NCBI GenBank assembly: GCA_020633235.1
Contig: JACKEA010000006.1
Span: 709,199-773,198, forward strand
Source of the DNA: Polyangiaceae bacterium
GTDB lineage: Bacteria; Myxococcota_A; Polyangia; Polyangiales; Polyangiaceae
DNA: 64,000 nt
Direction: 5' to 3'
Below, one piece after another: positions 23,359 to 31,063 of the stretch; the first letter of the stretch is position 1, and every line of letters starts with the position of its first letter. Under the pieces are notes generated by a model, which worked only from the letters and a program-made list of their open reading frames with translations, was not told where the DNA came from and did not search any database. A program made the translations under genes and the position numbers.

Positions 23359-24207
23359 ATGGAGAACGAGCCCTACATTCGTCGAAAGATCGTGGACGCC
23401 GTCGTGCGCGGGGCCTGCGTGGTAGCCACCATAGTGGCCATCATCCCGCTGGGGCTGGTGCTGTACTACGTCACGATTCGCGGCATTGGCGGGGTGAACC
23501 TCGACTTCTTCACGGAGCTGCCGAAACCCGTGGGGGAGACCGGCGGCGGCATGGCCAACGCCTTGGTCGGTACCTTGGAGCTGGTGGGCCTTGCGTGCTT
23601 GTTCGGGATTCCGCCGGGCGTGCTCGCGGGGGTCTACCTCGCCGAGTTCGGAGACAACCGCTTCGCCAAGCTGGTCCGCTTTTCGGCAGACGTGATGAGC
23701 GGCGTCCCCAGCATCGCCGTTGGCATCTTCGTCTACACCCTGATCGTGTTGGCCACGAAGAGCTTCTCCGCCCTGGCGGGAGGGGTGGCGCTGGCCGTGC
23801 TGATGCTGCCAACCGTGACGCGCACCACGGAAGAGCTCTTGCGCCTGGTGCCGGAGGCGCTGCGCGAAGCAGCCCTGGGGCTGGGCGTGCCCAAGTGGCG
23901 CGCGACGTTGCGCGTCGTGTTGCGCACGGCGGCACCGGGCATCGCCACCGGCGTCATGCTGGCGGTCGCGCGAGTTGCCGGCGAGACGGCGCCGCTTTTG
24001 TTCACGGCCTTCAACAACCAGTTCTGGTCTCAGGGCTTGGATCAGCCCACCGCGTCGTTGCCCGTTCAGATCTACACCTACGCCGTCTCGCCCTATGAAG
24101 ACTGGCATCGCCAGGCGTGGGCGGCGGCGCTGGTACTGGTTGCGATGGTCCTGCTCCTGAACGTGTCGGCGCGCCTTCTGGTTCGCCATCGAGTGAGGTC
24201 CCGATGA
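23359..24207 (+). CDS. pstA: phosphate ABC transporter permease PstA
   Basis: 282 residues, about six helices. PstA marks: VLYYVTIRGIGGVNLDFFTE, GGMANALVGTLELVGLA, GIPPGVLAGVYLAEFGDNR, MSGVPSIAVGIFVYTL, the EAA loop LREAALGLGVPKWRATLRVV, and ARVAGETAPLLFTAFNNQFW. Starts at the ATG at 23359, 2 bp after the pstC stop (RBS overlapping the pstC end). Its stop overlaps the pstB start by 4 bp (ATGA). Confidence 0.95.
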   Translation: MENEPYIRRKIVDAVVRGACVVATIVAIIPLGLVLYYVTIRGIGGVNLDFFTELPKPVGETGGGMANALVGTLELVGLACLFGIPPGVLAGVYLAEFGDNRFAKLVRFSADVMSGVPSIAVGIFVYTLIVLATKSFSALAGGVALAVLMLPTVTRTTEELLRLVPEALREAALGLGVPKWRATLRVVLRTAAPGIATGVMLAVARVAGETAPLLFTAFNNQFWSQGLDQPTASLPVQIYTYAVSPYEDWHRQAWAAALVLVAMVLLLNVSARLLVRHRVRSR

Positions 24208-25070
24208 GCACACAGATCGAGGTATCCCTGCCCATGGTTCGGCCGCCGGAAGCACGTGCGAAAGCGCGAGAAGAAGGCGTGGTACGATCTTCCCCGGTGC
24301 ACGAGGTCGCGGACGTCCCCGCGAAGATGCAGGCGCAGAGCCTCCACGCCTACTTCGGGGCCACCGAGGTGATCAAGGGCATCGACCTGCCCGTGGCGGA
24401 ACGCAAGGTGACTGCCATCATCGGCCCCTCGGGTTGCGGCAAGTCTACCTTCATCCGCTGTCTGAACCGCATGCACGAGGTGGTCCCGGGGGCCCACGTG
24501 AAGGGTCACGTGCTCCTCGATCATCAGGACATTTACGCCAAGGACGTGGACCCGGTGCGCGTGCGCCGTCGCGTCGGGATGGTGTTCCAGAAACCGAACC
24601 CTTTTCCGACGCTTTCCATCAAGGACAACGTGCTGGCCGGCCTTCGCTTGAACGGTTTGAAGGTCAAGACGCCGGACGAGCTCGCGGAGCGGGCTCTGCG
24701 CCAAGTCGCTTTGTGGGACGAAGTGAAGGACACCTTGGGTCGCTCCGGGACCAGCCTCTCCGGCGGTCAGCAGCAACGTTTGTGCATTGCGCGTTCTCTC
24801 GCCCTGGAGCCCGAGGTGCTGCTGATGGACGAGCCCTGCTCTGCCCTCGACCCCATCGCGACCGCTCGTGTGGAGGAGCTGATCCACGAGCTCCGCGATC
24901 GCTACACCATCGTTATCGTCACCCATAACATGCAGCAGGCAGCGCGAGTCGCGGATTTTACAGCGTTTTTCTACCTGGGGGAGCTGGTGGAGTACGACCA
25001 GACGGACGTGCTCTTCACGCGCCCCAAGGAAAAGAAGACCGAGGACTACATCACCGGTCGCTTCGGTTGA
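24204..25070 (+). CDS. pstB: phosphate ABC transporter ATPase PstB
   Basis: 288 residues. ABC ATPase with Walker A GPSGCGKST, Q loop VFQKPNPFP (the PstB-type Q loop), signature LSGGQQQRLCIARSLA, Walker B VLLMDEPCSALDP and switch His in VTHNMQQAARV. The N-terminal about 40 residues (ending VADVPAKMQAQSLHAYFG) are longer than in E. coli PstB. Powers PstCA; also part of the phosphate-sensing complex with PhoR/PhoU. Starts by ATGA overlap with pstA. Confidence 0.96.
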   Translation: MSTQIEVSLPMVRPPEARAKAREEGVVRSSPVHEVADVPAKMQAQSLHAYFGATEVIKGIDLPVAERKVTAIIGPSGCGKSTFIRCLNRMHEVVPGAHVKGHVLLDHQDIYAKDVDPVRVRRRVGMVFQKPNPFPTLSIKDNVLAGLRLNGLKVKTPDELAERALRQVALWDEVKDTLGRSGTSLSGGQQQRLCIARSLALEPEVLLMDEPCSALDPIATARVEELIHELRDRYTIVIVTHNMQQAARVADFTAFFYLGELVEYDQTDVLFTRPKEKKTEDYITGRFG

Positions 25071-25080
25071 GGGACGATCC

Positions 25081-25108
25081 ACTCATTTTGAGGTAAACCG
25101 AAATGAGT
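25081..25108 (+). promoter_or_regulatory. hairpin enclosing the phoU2 start codon
   Basis: ACTCATTT (25081-25088) pairs perfectly with AAATGAGT (25101-25108); a G-U and a G-C pair can extend the stem to 10 bp. The ATG (25103-25105) is inside the right arm and the GAGG ribosome site (25090-25093) lies in the loop or at its edge. It is placed to limit phoU2 translation relative to pstB, or to act as a processing site. Confidence 0.55.
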
Positions 25109-25810
25109 CAAGAGCCACCCATGGACCTGCGTCACACGGATCGCGAATACGAGAGTGAGCTGCAAACCCTGCGGGAGCAGGTGCTGCTCATGGGCGCACG
25201 CGTGGAGGAGATGCTCACCAACGCCATGAAGGCGTTCGTCGAGCGCAATCCGAAGCTGGCGCGCGACACCATGGCGGTGGATCGGCAGATCGATCAGCTC
25301 GAGCTCGACATCGACGAGCTGTGCCTCAGGATTCTCGCCCGGCGCCAGCCTGTCGCGTCGGACCTGCGCTTCATCACCACCACCCTGAAGCTGGTCACGG
25401 ACCTCGAGCGCATCGGCGATTTGGGAGTGAACGTGTGCGAGCGCGTGGTGGAGCTATGCGATGAGCTCCCGCTTCCCGCTGCGACCACCATCACGCGCAT
25501 GTCCGACGTGGCGAAGGAAATGCTGCACGATGCATTGGACGCGTTCGTGGCGTCGGATTCGATCAAGGCCGAGGCCGTGATCGAGCGGGACAGCGCCGTG
25601 GACGCGACCTACGCGCAGCTCTTCCCCGAGCTGGTGCAGCTGATGATGTCCGACCCGAGCTGCGTGTTCCGCGCCACGCGGCTGCAGTCCGTGGGCAAGT
25701 ACCTCGAGCGCATCGCGGATCATTCGACCAACATCGCCGAGATGGTCGTGTTCATGGTCAAGGGCGAGGACGTACGCCACGCCTGGGTGCTGAGTCAGGG
25801 CGGCGGCTGA
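25103..25810 (+). CDS. phoU: PhoU-family phosphate regulator (copy 2)
   Basis: 235 residues, two three-helix PhoU repeats: LREQVLLMGARVEEMLTNAM, DTMAVDRQIDQLELDIDELC, SDLRFITTTLKLVTDLERIG and VGKYLERIADHSTNIAEMV. It is the classical last gene of the pst operon and very like the copy at 14403 (LRE-VLLMGARVEEML shared). It represses PhoR signalling under phosphate sufficiency. Start at the ATG 25103 after GAGG; the start lies in a stem-loop, so translation may be damped. The 32-bp gap from pstB is the longest inside the operon. Confidence 0.94.
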   Translation: MSQEPPMDLRHTDREYESELQTLREQVLLMGARVEEMLTNAMKAFVERNPKLARDTMAVDRQIDQLELDIDELCLRILARRQPVASDLRFITTTLKLVTDLERIGDLGVNVCERVVELCDELPLPAATTITRMSDVAKEMLHDALDAFVASDSIKAEAVIERDSAVDATYAQLFPELVQLMMSDPSCVFRATRLQSVGKYLERIADHSTNIAEMVVFMVKGEDVRHAWVLSQGGG

Positions 25811-25850
25811 CAGGCCGGCATGCGGGTGGCATGGTGGTGCAGCCAGCGCC

Positions 25851-26582
25851 ATGCCCAAGAAGAAGCTCCGCCTCGAGATCCTGCCGCAACCGGACGACAC
25901 CACCTGCGGGCCGACCTGCCTACACGCGGTCTACCGCTACTACGGCGAGGACCTCCCGCTCGACAAGGTGATTCGGGAGACCCAGACGCTTCGCGAGGGC
26001 GGGACGTTGGGCGTGCAGCTGGCCAACCACGCTCTGTCCCGCGGCTACCGCGTCACCCTGTACACCTACAACCTGTTGGTGTTCGACCCGACCTGGTTCG
26101 AAAAGCCCGGGGTCGACCTGGCGGACCGGCTCCGGCGGCAGGCCGAGGTCAAGCGCTCCCCCAAGCTGCGGCAAGCGACCCGCGCCTACCTGGAGTTCCT
26201 GCAAAAGGGAGGGAAGATCCGCTTCGAGGACCTGACGGCCAGCTTGATCCGCCGCTACCTGGGGCGCGAAATCCCCATTCTCACCGGCTTGAGCGCGACG
26301 TATTTGTACCGTTCGGCTCGCGAATTGGGCGAGCACGTCATCGAGCTCGACGACATTCGCGGAGAACCCATGGGGCACTTCGTCGTACTGAACGGTTACA
26401 ACCGCGAAGAGCGTCTGGCTCACGTGTCGGATCCTTGGGAGCCCGAGTCGCGAGGTCGATCGCGACAGTACTGGATCGACATCGATCGCGTGATGAACGC
26501 GATCTTGCTCGGCATCGTCACCTACGACGCCAACCTGCTCATCATCGAGCCTTCAGATGCGCGCGCTCATCGTCGTCAATAA
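25851..26582 (+). CDS. C39-like papain-fold protein of amidoligase cluster
   Basis: 243 residues, cytoplasmic. The peptidase C39-like fold shows as DDTTCGPTCLHAVYRYYGED (catalytic Cys region with Gln-Pro-Asp before it), GHFVVLNGYNREERLAHVSD (catalytic His and the following Asp in SDPW). It is related to the Peptidase_C39_2/BtrH-like group, which work as proteases or amide acyltransferases in natural-product pathways. Its end overlaps the start of the ATP-grasp gene by 26 bp. In comparable clusters this gene travels with RLAN/ATP-grasp, GCS2 and N-formylglutamate amidohydrolase genes. Exact substrate unknown. Confidence 0.8.
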   Translation: MPKKKLRLEILPQPDDTTCGPTCLHAVYRYYGEDLPLDKVIRETQTLREGGTLGVQLANHALSRGYRVTLYTYNLLVFDPTWFEKPGVDLADRLRRQAEVKRSPKLRQATRAYLEFLQKGGKIRFEDLTASLIRRYLGREIPILTGLSATYLYRSARELGEHVIELDDIRGEPMGHFVVLNGYNREERLAHVSDPWEPESRGRSRQYWIDIDRVMNAILLGIVTYDANLLIIEPSDARAHRRQ

Positions 26583-28020
26583 TCCTCGAGACTGGTCCTT
26601 TTCAATCCCCGGCGTGGAGGTAGTGTCCGCCCGGAGCTACCTCACCCGCACGGAGTACAGCGACTTGCGCGGCGTGACGGTGTTCAACCTGTGCAAGTCG
26701 TACCGCTATCAGAGCCTGGGGTATTACGTCTCGCTGTTGGCGGCTGCCCGGGGGCACCGTCCGGTGCCCAGCGTGACCACCATCCAGGATCTGAAGGCGA
26801 ACGAGATCGTCCGGATTCGCTCTGACGAGCTCGACGACCTGATCCAGAAGAGCCTGGCCCCGATTCAATCGTCGAGCTTCGTGCTCAGCATCTACTTCGG
26901 GAAGAACCTGGCCAAGCGTTACGACCGAGTGTCGGCGCATCTGTTCAAGCTCTTCTACGCACCGCTGTTGCGGGCCACCTTCAACCGCTCCCGCGGCGGA
27001 CACTGGTTCTTGTCGAGCATCCTGCCCATTTCCTCGGGCGAGATCCCCGAGACGCATCGCGACTTCGTGGAGGCGCAGGCGCGCCACTACTTCCACCAGC
27101 GCCGTTGGGTCGCACCCAAGGTGAACGTCTCCCGCTACGACCTCGCCATCCTGTTCGATCCGGAAGAGGAAGAGCCGCCCTCCGATGAGCGAGCGATCGC
27201 AAAGTTCGTGAAGGCGGCACAGCGCTTGGGCATGAGCGCTACCGTGATCGGCAAGGACGACTACGCGAATTTGGCGGAGTTCGACGCCCTCTTCATCCGC
27301 GAGACGACGAACGTCAATCACTACACCTATCGCTTCGCGCGCCGAGCCCACGCGGAAGGCATGGTCGTCATCGACGACCCGGACTCGATCTTGCGCTGCA
27401 CCAACAAGGTCTTCCTGGCGGAGCTGTTGGAGCGGCACAAGGTGCCGGCTCCGCGCACCGTCGTGCTCCACCGCGACAACATCGGCCAAGTTGCCGAGAC
27501 GTTGGGCCTGCCCTGTATCCTAAAGCGCCCCGACAGCGCCTTCTCCCAGGGCGTGATCAAGGTCTCTTCGGAGGACGAGCTGCGCCAGGAGGCGGAGCGC
27601 ATGTTCACCAAGTCGGAGCTCGTGATCGCGCAGGAGTTCTTCCCCACGGACTTCGATTGGCGCATCGGCGTTCTCGCCGGGGAGCCGTTGTGGGCGGCCA
27701 AGTACCACATGGCGCCGAAGCACTGGCAGATCATCAAAGGGCATGGCAGCGGGCGCCGCTACGGCCGGGTGGAGGCCGTGGCCATGGACGACGTGCCGCG
27801 CCCGGTGGTGCGCACGGCGCTCAGGGCGGCCAACTTGATTGGCGACGGGCTGTATGGCGTGGATCTCAAGCAGCGCGGGCGCCGGGTCACGGTGGTCGAA
27901 GTGAACGACAACCCCAGCTTGGAAGCGGGCTACGAGGACACCGTGCTGAAGGACGCGCTCTACGATCGCGTCATGCAGGTGTTCGTGGATCGCATCAGCG
28001 CGCACAGTCGGGGGCTGTAG
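26557..28020 (+). CDS. RimK-like ATP-grasp ligase with N-terminal RLAN domain
   Basis: 487 residues. Residues about 1-150 form the RLAN domain that precedes this subgroup of ATP-grasps (ALIVVNNPRDWSFSIPGVEV, GVTVFNLCKSYRYQSLGYYV). Residues about 190-480 are a RimK/glutathione-synthetase-type ATP-grasp: IDDPDSILRCTNKVFLAELL, LPCILKRPDSAFSQGVIKV (ATP-binding Lys), VIAQEFFPTDFDWRIGVL, GLYGVDLKQ and VVEVNDNPSLEAGYED (Mg-binding Glu/Asn). It should join a carboxylate to an amine with ATP. It overlaps the upstream C39-like gene; the downstream ligase begins 2 bp after its stop. Product not known. Confidence 0.85.
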   Translation: MRALIVVNNPRDWSFSIPGVEVVSARSYLTRTEYSDLRGVTVFNLCKSYRYQSLGYYVSLLAAARGHRPVPSVTTIQDLKANEIVRIRSDELDDLIQKSLAPIQSSSFVLSIYFGKNLAKRYDRVSAHLFKLFYAPLLRATFNRSRGGHWFLSSILPISSGEIPETHRDFVEAQARHYFHQRRWVAPKVNVSRYDLAILFDPEEEEPPSDERAIAKFVKAAQRLGMSATVIGKDDYANLAEFDALFIRETTNVNHYTYRFARRAHAEGMVVIDDPDSILRCTNKVFLAELLERHKVPAPRTVVLHRDNIGQVAETLGLPCILKRPDSAFSQGVIKVSSEDELRQEAERMFTKSELVIAQEFFPTDFDWRIGVLAGEPLWAAKYHMAPKHWQIIKGHGSGRRYGRVEAVAMDDVPRPVVRTALRAANLIGDGLYGVDLKQRGRRVTVVEVNDNPSLEAGYEDTVLKDALYDRVMQVFVDRISAHSRGL

Positions 28021-28022
28021 CC

Positions 28023-29249
28023 GTGGCGGACGAGTCCCCCAAGCTGCATCTGTTCGAAGGCTTCGGCGTGGAGCTGGAGTACATGATCGTCGATCGGAGC
28101 ACCGGCGCAGTGTTGCCAGTGAGCGATCGCTTGATCGAGGCGGCCAGCGGCGAGATCCAAGCTGAGATCGAGATGGGAGAGCTCTGCTGGTCCAACGAGC
28201 TCGTGCTCCACGCCATCGAGCTCAAGACCAACGGCCCAGCCCCCGCGCTCGAGCCCCTTGCTGGCTTCTTCACGCGGGACGTGAGCCGCATGGCGGAGCT
28301 CCTTCGTCCCCTGGGGGGCACGCTGATGCCCACCGCCATGCACCCGCTCATGGACCCGACTCGCGAAACGCGGCTGTGGCCCCACGACTACGGCGAGGTG
28401 TACCAGACCTTCGACCGCATGTTCGATTGTCGCGGTCATGGCTGGTCGAACCTCCAGAGCACGCACCTGAACTTGCCCTACCAGGGGGACGAGGAGTTCG
28501 GCCGACTGCACGCCGCCATCCGCGTGCTGTTGCCGGTCTTGCCGGCGCTGGCGGCGAGCTCGCCCATAGTGGAAGGGCGCGTCACCGGCATCGCCGACAA
28601 CCGCCTCGAGTACTACCGCGGAAACTGCAGCAAGATCCCGATCGTGACGGGTGGGGTGATCCCGGAGCCGGTGTTCTCCCAGCAGGGCTATCGTGACGAG
28701 ATCCTCGCGCCCATCGCCGAGGCCGTCGCGCCCTACGACGACGAAGAAGTCCTCGACCCGGAGTGGGTGAACGCCCGCGGCGCGATCGCGCGGCTCGAGC
28801 GCGAGAGCATCGAGATTCGTGTGCTCGACGTGCAGGAGCATCCCGCCGCCGACATCGCCATCGTTGCCTTTGTGGTGGAGCTCTTGCGTGGATTGACGGA
28901 AGAGCGCTGGTCGAGCCTCGAAGCGCAGCAGGCGCTTTCCGTGGAGCGCCTGGAGCCGATCTTCGTCGACTGTGTGCGGCGGGGCAGTCGTGCTCGGATC
29001 GAGGACGCGGACTACCTGGCAGCGCTGGGGGCAAGACCCGCCGAAGCGGCGGGGGTGTGGCAGCAGCTACTGGCCCGGGCGCGGCCGGTGGCAGAGCGCG
29101 AGGAGTGGCTTCGGCCGTTGAAGGTGATCCTGGAGCAGGGCACGCTCACCGAACGCATCGTCCTCGCCACCCGCACCCGGTCCATCCGCGACGTGTACGA
29201 AGAGCTGTCGCGCTGTCTCATGGCCGGCGTGCCCTTCGAGGCGTCGTGA
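28023..29249 (+). CDS. GCS2-family carboxylate-amine ligase
   Basis: 408 residues from the GTG at 28023, 2 bp after the ATP-grasp stop. Glutamate-cysteine-ligase type 2 (YbdK-like) fold: FEGFGVELEYMIVDRSTGAV (Mg/substrate Glu), ELVLHAIELKTNGPAP, PTAMHPLMDPTRETRLWPHD, WSNLQSTHLNLPYQGDEEFG, NRLEYYRGNC and IEIRVLDVQEHPAADIA (catalytic Arg loop). It would activate a gamma- or alpha-carboxylate and form an amide, possibly the second bond of the same small product as its neighbour. The next gene starts by GTGA overlap. A longer frame upstream lies in the previous gene and is rejected. Confidence 0.85.
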   Translation: MADESPKLHLFEGFGVELEYMIVDRSTGAVLPVSDRLIEAASGEIQAEIEMGELCWSNELVLHAIELKTNGPAPALEPLAGFFTRDVSRMAELLRPLGGTLMPTAMHPLMDPTRETRLWPHDYGEVYQTFDRMFDCRGHGWSNLQSTHLNLPYQGDEEFGRLHAAIRVLLPVLPALAASSPIVEGRVTGIADNRLEYYRGNCSKIPIVTGGVIPEPVFSQQGYRDEILAPIAEAVAPYDDEEVLDPEWVNARGAIARLERESIEIRVLDVQEHPAADIAIVAFVVELLRGLTEERWSSLEAQQALSVERLEPIFVDCVRRGSRARIEDADYLAALGARPAEAAGVWQQLLARARPVAEREEWLRPLKVILEQGTLTERIVLATRTRSIRDVYEELSRCLMAGVPFEAS

Positions 29250-29881
29250 GGGTGGTGCTCACGGTCGAGCACGCGACGAACCACGTTCCCGTGGAGCTTC
29301 GGCCACTGTTTGCCAGGGCGCGGCGCGTCCTCGACAGCCACCGCGGCTGGGACCCCGGGGCGCTCCAGCTCGCGCGCGCGCTGAGACGCCGGTTGGATGC
29401 CCCGCTGTTCGCCGGCACCGTATCCCGGCTGGTGATCGACCTGAACCGCAGCCTGCACCATCCGGCCCTGGTCTCCCGCTGGACACGCGACGTTCCTCGC
29501 GCCGATTTGGTCGCCCACTATTGGCAGCCTTTTCGCTCCGCGACTCGCGAGGCAATCGACGCGGCGGGCAGCGTCGTTCATCTGAGCTGTCACTCGTTCA
29601 CCCCACGGCTCGGTTCCGAGGTGCGCAACGCCGACATCGGTCTGTTGTACGATCCGGCGCGTCCGCGCGAGGTTGCGCTGGTGCGCCGCATCCACGCGCT
29701 GCTCGGCGACGAGCTTCGCGTGCGCCGGAACTACCCGTACCGCGGCACCGCGGACGGCCATACCCAGAGTCTGCGCCGCAGCTTGCCCAAGTCGCGCTAC
29801 ATCGGAATCGAAGTCGAGCTGTCGCAGGCCAGGCTGGACGCCATTCCTCGCGTCGCGCGGGCTATCGCGCGCGCCGTTTGA
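29246..29881 (+). CDS. N-formylglutamate amidohydrolase family protein
   Basis: 211 residues from the GTG at 29246 (GTGA overlap with the ligase stop). FGase family, a zinc hydrolase of the phosphorylase/peptidosome-like fold: VVLTVEHATNHVP (metal-binding Glu-His), RLVIDLNRSLHHPAL, VVHLSCHSFTP (His), YPYRGTADGHTQSLRR and SRYIGIEVELSQ (Glu). In histidine degradation these enzymes cut N-formylglutamate, but in this four-gene context the family is thought to hydrolyse or edit an amide made by the ligases. It overlaps the convergent Crp/Fnr gene by 20 bp. Confidence 0.82.
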   Translation: MRVVLTVEHATNHVPVELRPLFARARRVLDSHRGWDPGALQLARALRRRLDAPLFAGTVSRLVIDLNRSLHHPALVSRWTRDVPRADLVAHYWQPFRSATREAIDAAGSVVHLSCHSFTPRLGSEVRNADIGLLYDPARPREVALVRRIHALLGDELRVRRNYPYRGTADGHTQSLRRSLPKSRYIGIEVELSQARLDAIPRVARAIARAV

Positions 29882-30557
29882 GCGCGTCCAGATCCAGGAT
29901 CTCGATGCGACCGTAGGAGAGCCGCACCACACCCTCGGCCTCCAGGGTCTTGAGCAGTCCGTTGACGGTCTGCCGCGAGCTCGAAAGCATACGCGCCAGC
30001 TGCTCTTGGCTGGCTTCGATCACGCGGCTGCTGCGATCGCGCCACTGGCCGTGGCTCTCGGCCATGATCACCAACCGGTGCGCCAGGCGGTCCGCCAGGG
30101 GGCGTGCGCTGTTGTCCTCCATGGCGGCGAAGGTCAAGCGCAGCTTGCCCATGGCCAGCGCTCCAAGAGCGCGCCAAAAGGCCGGATCCCGCTCCAAGAT
30201 CGCGTCCAGATCGCTCTGCAACACGTGCACCAAGAGCGAGTCCGTCGTGGCGATTCCGTTGAGCGGCGATGGTTCGCCGTCCAACACGGAGATCTCACCG
30301 AGCCACGTGGGCGGCTCCACCACCGTGATCAGCGCTTCGTCGCCGCTGTCGAGCGGCGACGAGATCCGTATGGCGCCTTCCAGCACGGCGAACAAACCGT
30401 TTGCCGGTGCGCCTTGGGTGATGACCTGCTGTCCCGCGGGGATCTTTCGCACGGAGCCCGCCGACAGCAGCGCTTCCTTTCGGCTGTCCGACAGTCCGAA
30501 GAACCATCGCCCTCCGTCCAAGAGTGCTCGGTACTTTCGCGCGTTTTCCCGGTCCAC
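29862..30557 (-). CDS. Crp/Fnr-family transcription regulator
   Basis: 231 residues from a GTG at 30557, chosen because AGGAG stands 8 bp before it; a longer open frame upstream crosses the divergent lipoprotein gene. N-terminal cyclic-nucleotide-binding-like beta roll (KIPAGQQVITQGAPANGLFA, EPPTWLGEISVLDGEPSP) and a C-terminal helix-turn-helix (ASQEQLARMLSSSRQTVNGL) with wing YGRIEILDLDALKR. The PRTSAR-type cAMP contact is not obvious (EPSPLNGIATTD), and there are no Fnr cysteines, so the ligand is uncertain. It may respond to a small molecule or act as an apo regulator. Convergent with the amidoligase cluster, a candidate target. Confidence 0.85.
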   Translation of the reverse strand: MDRENARKYRALLDGGRWFFGLSDSRKEALLSAGSVRKIPAGQQVITQGAPANGLFAVLEGAIRISSPLDSGDEALITVVEPPTWLGEISVLDGEPSPLNGIATTDSLLVHVLQSDLDAILERDPAFWRALGALAMGKLRLTFAAMEDNSARPLADRLAHRLVIMAESHGQWRDRSSRVIEASQEQLARMLSSSRQTVNGLLKTLEAEGVVRLSYGRIEILDLDALKRRAR

Positions 30558-30620
30558 GGCGGAAACTCCTCGAACTGTCGTGGGGACGACACTGTGTTGC
30601 CAGAGCCAACTCCATATTGC

Positions 30621-30640
30621 CGGACGAAAGGGAACGTCCG
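30621..30640 (+). promoter_or_regulatory. hairpin around ribosome site of lipoprotein gene
   Basis: CGGACG (30621-30626) and CGTCCG (30635-30640) form a perfect 6-bp stem with the ribosome-site-like AAAGGGAA as loop, directly touching the ATG at 30641. It could modulate initiation or be an operator in the short divergent promoter region (30558-30640). Confidence 0.45.
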
Positions 30641-31063
30641 ATGAAAAAAACACTGCTAGCGCTCGCCGCGGGATTCGCCTTGACCGCCTGCGGTGGCACC
30701 GCGGAATCCAGCAACGGCGTCTCGCGCGAGGAAGCGCAGGGACAGGCCGAAGGCGCACTTCTCGCGCTGGACGCCGGCGACTACGCGCAGTTCTCGCGGG
30801 ACTTCTCTCCCACGCTGCTCGAGGCGCTGCCAGAGAAGAACTTCGCGGAGCTTCGCCACCGTCTCGAAGAGACGAGCGGGCACTTCCAGTCCGTCGAGAG
30901 CCTGAGCGAGGTTTCCGATCCGGGCTACGCAACGTTCGAGATGACGGCCAGCTTCGAGAGGGAGCCGGTCCGGGTGCTCACCTGGTACCCCATCGGCAGC
31001 CACGAAATGCAGGGATTCTGGATGGATTCCGAGAACCTCCAGGCCTTCCACTCGGATGACTAA
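30641..31063 (+). CDS. DUF3887-like small lipoprotein
   Basis: 140 residues. Signal MKKTLLALAAGFALTAC (lipobox LTAC), then a small NTF2/DUF3887-like domain: EEAQGQAEGALLALDAGDYA, FSRDFSPTLLEALPEKNFAE and repeated beta strands (GYATFEMTASFEREPVRVLT). DUF3887 domains occur in secreted proteins of unknown ligand. Divergent from the Crp/Fnr gene; stop bases shared with the convergent kinase gene (CTAA, 31060-31063). Confidence 0.72.
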   Translation: MKKTLLALAAGFALTACGGTAESSNGVSREEAQGQAEGALLALDAGDYAQFSRDFSPTLLEALPEKNFAELRHRLEETSGHFQSVESLSEVSDPGYATFEMTASFEREPVRVLTWYPIGSHEMQGFWMDSENLQAFHSDD

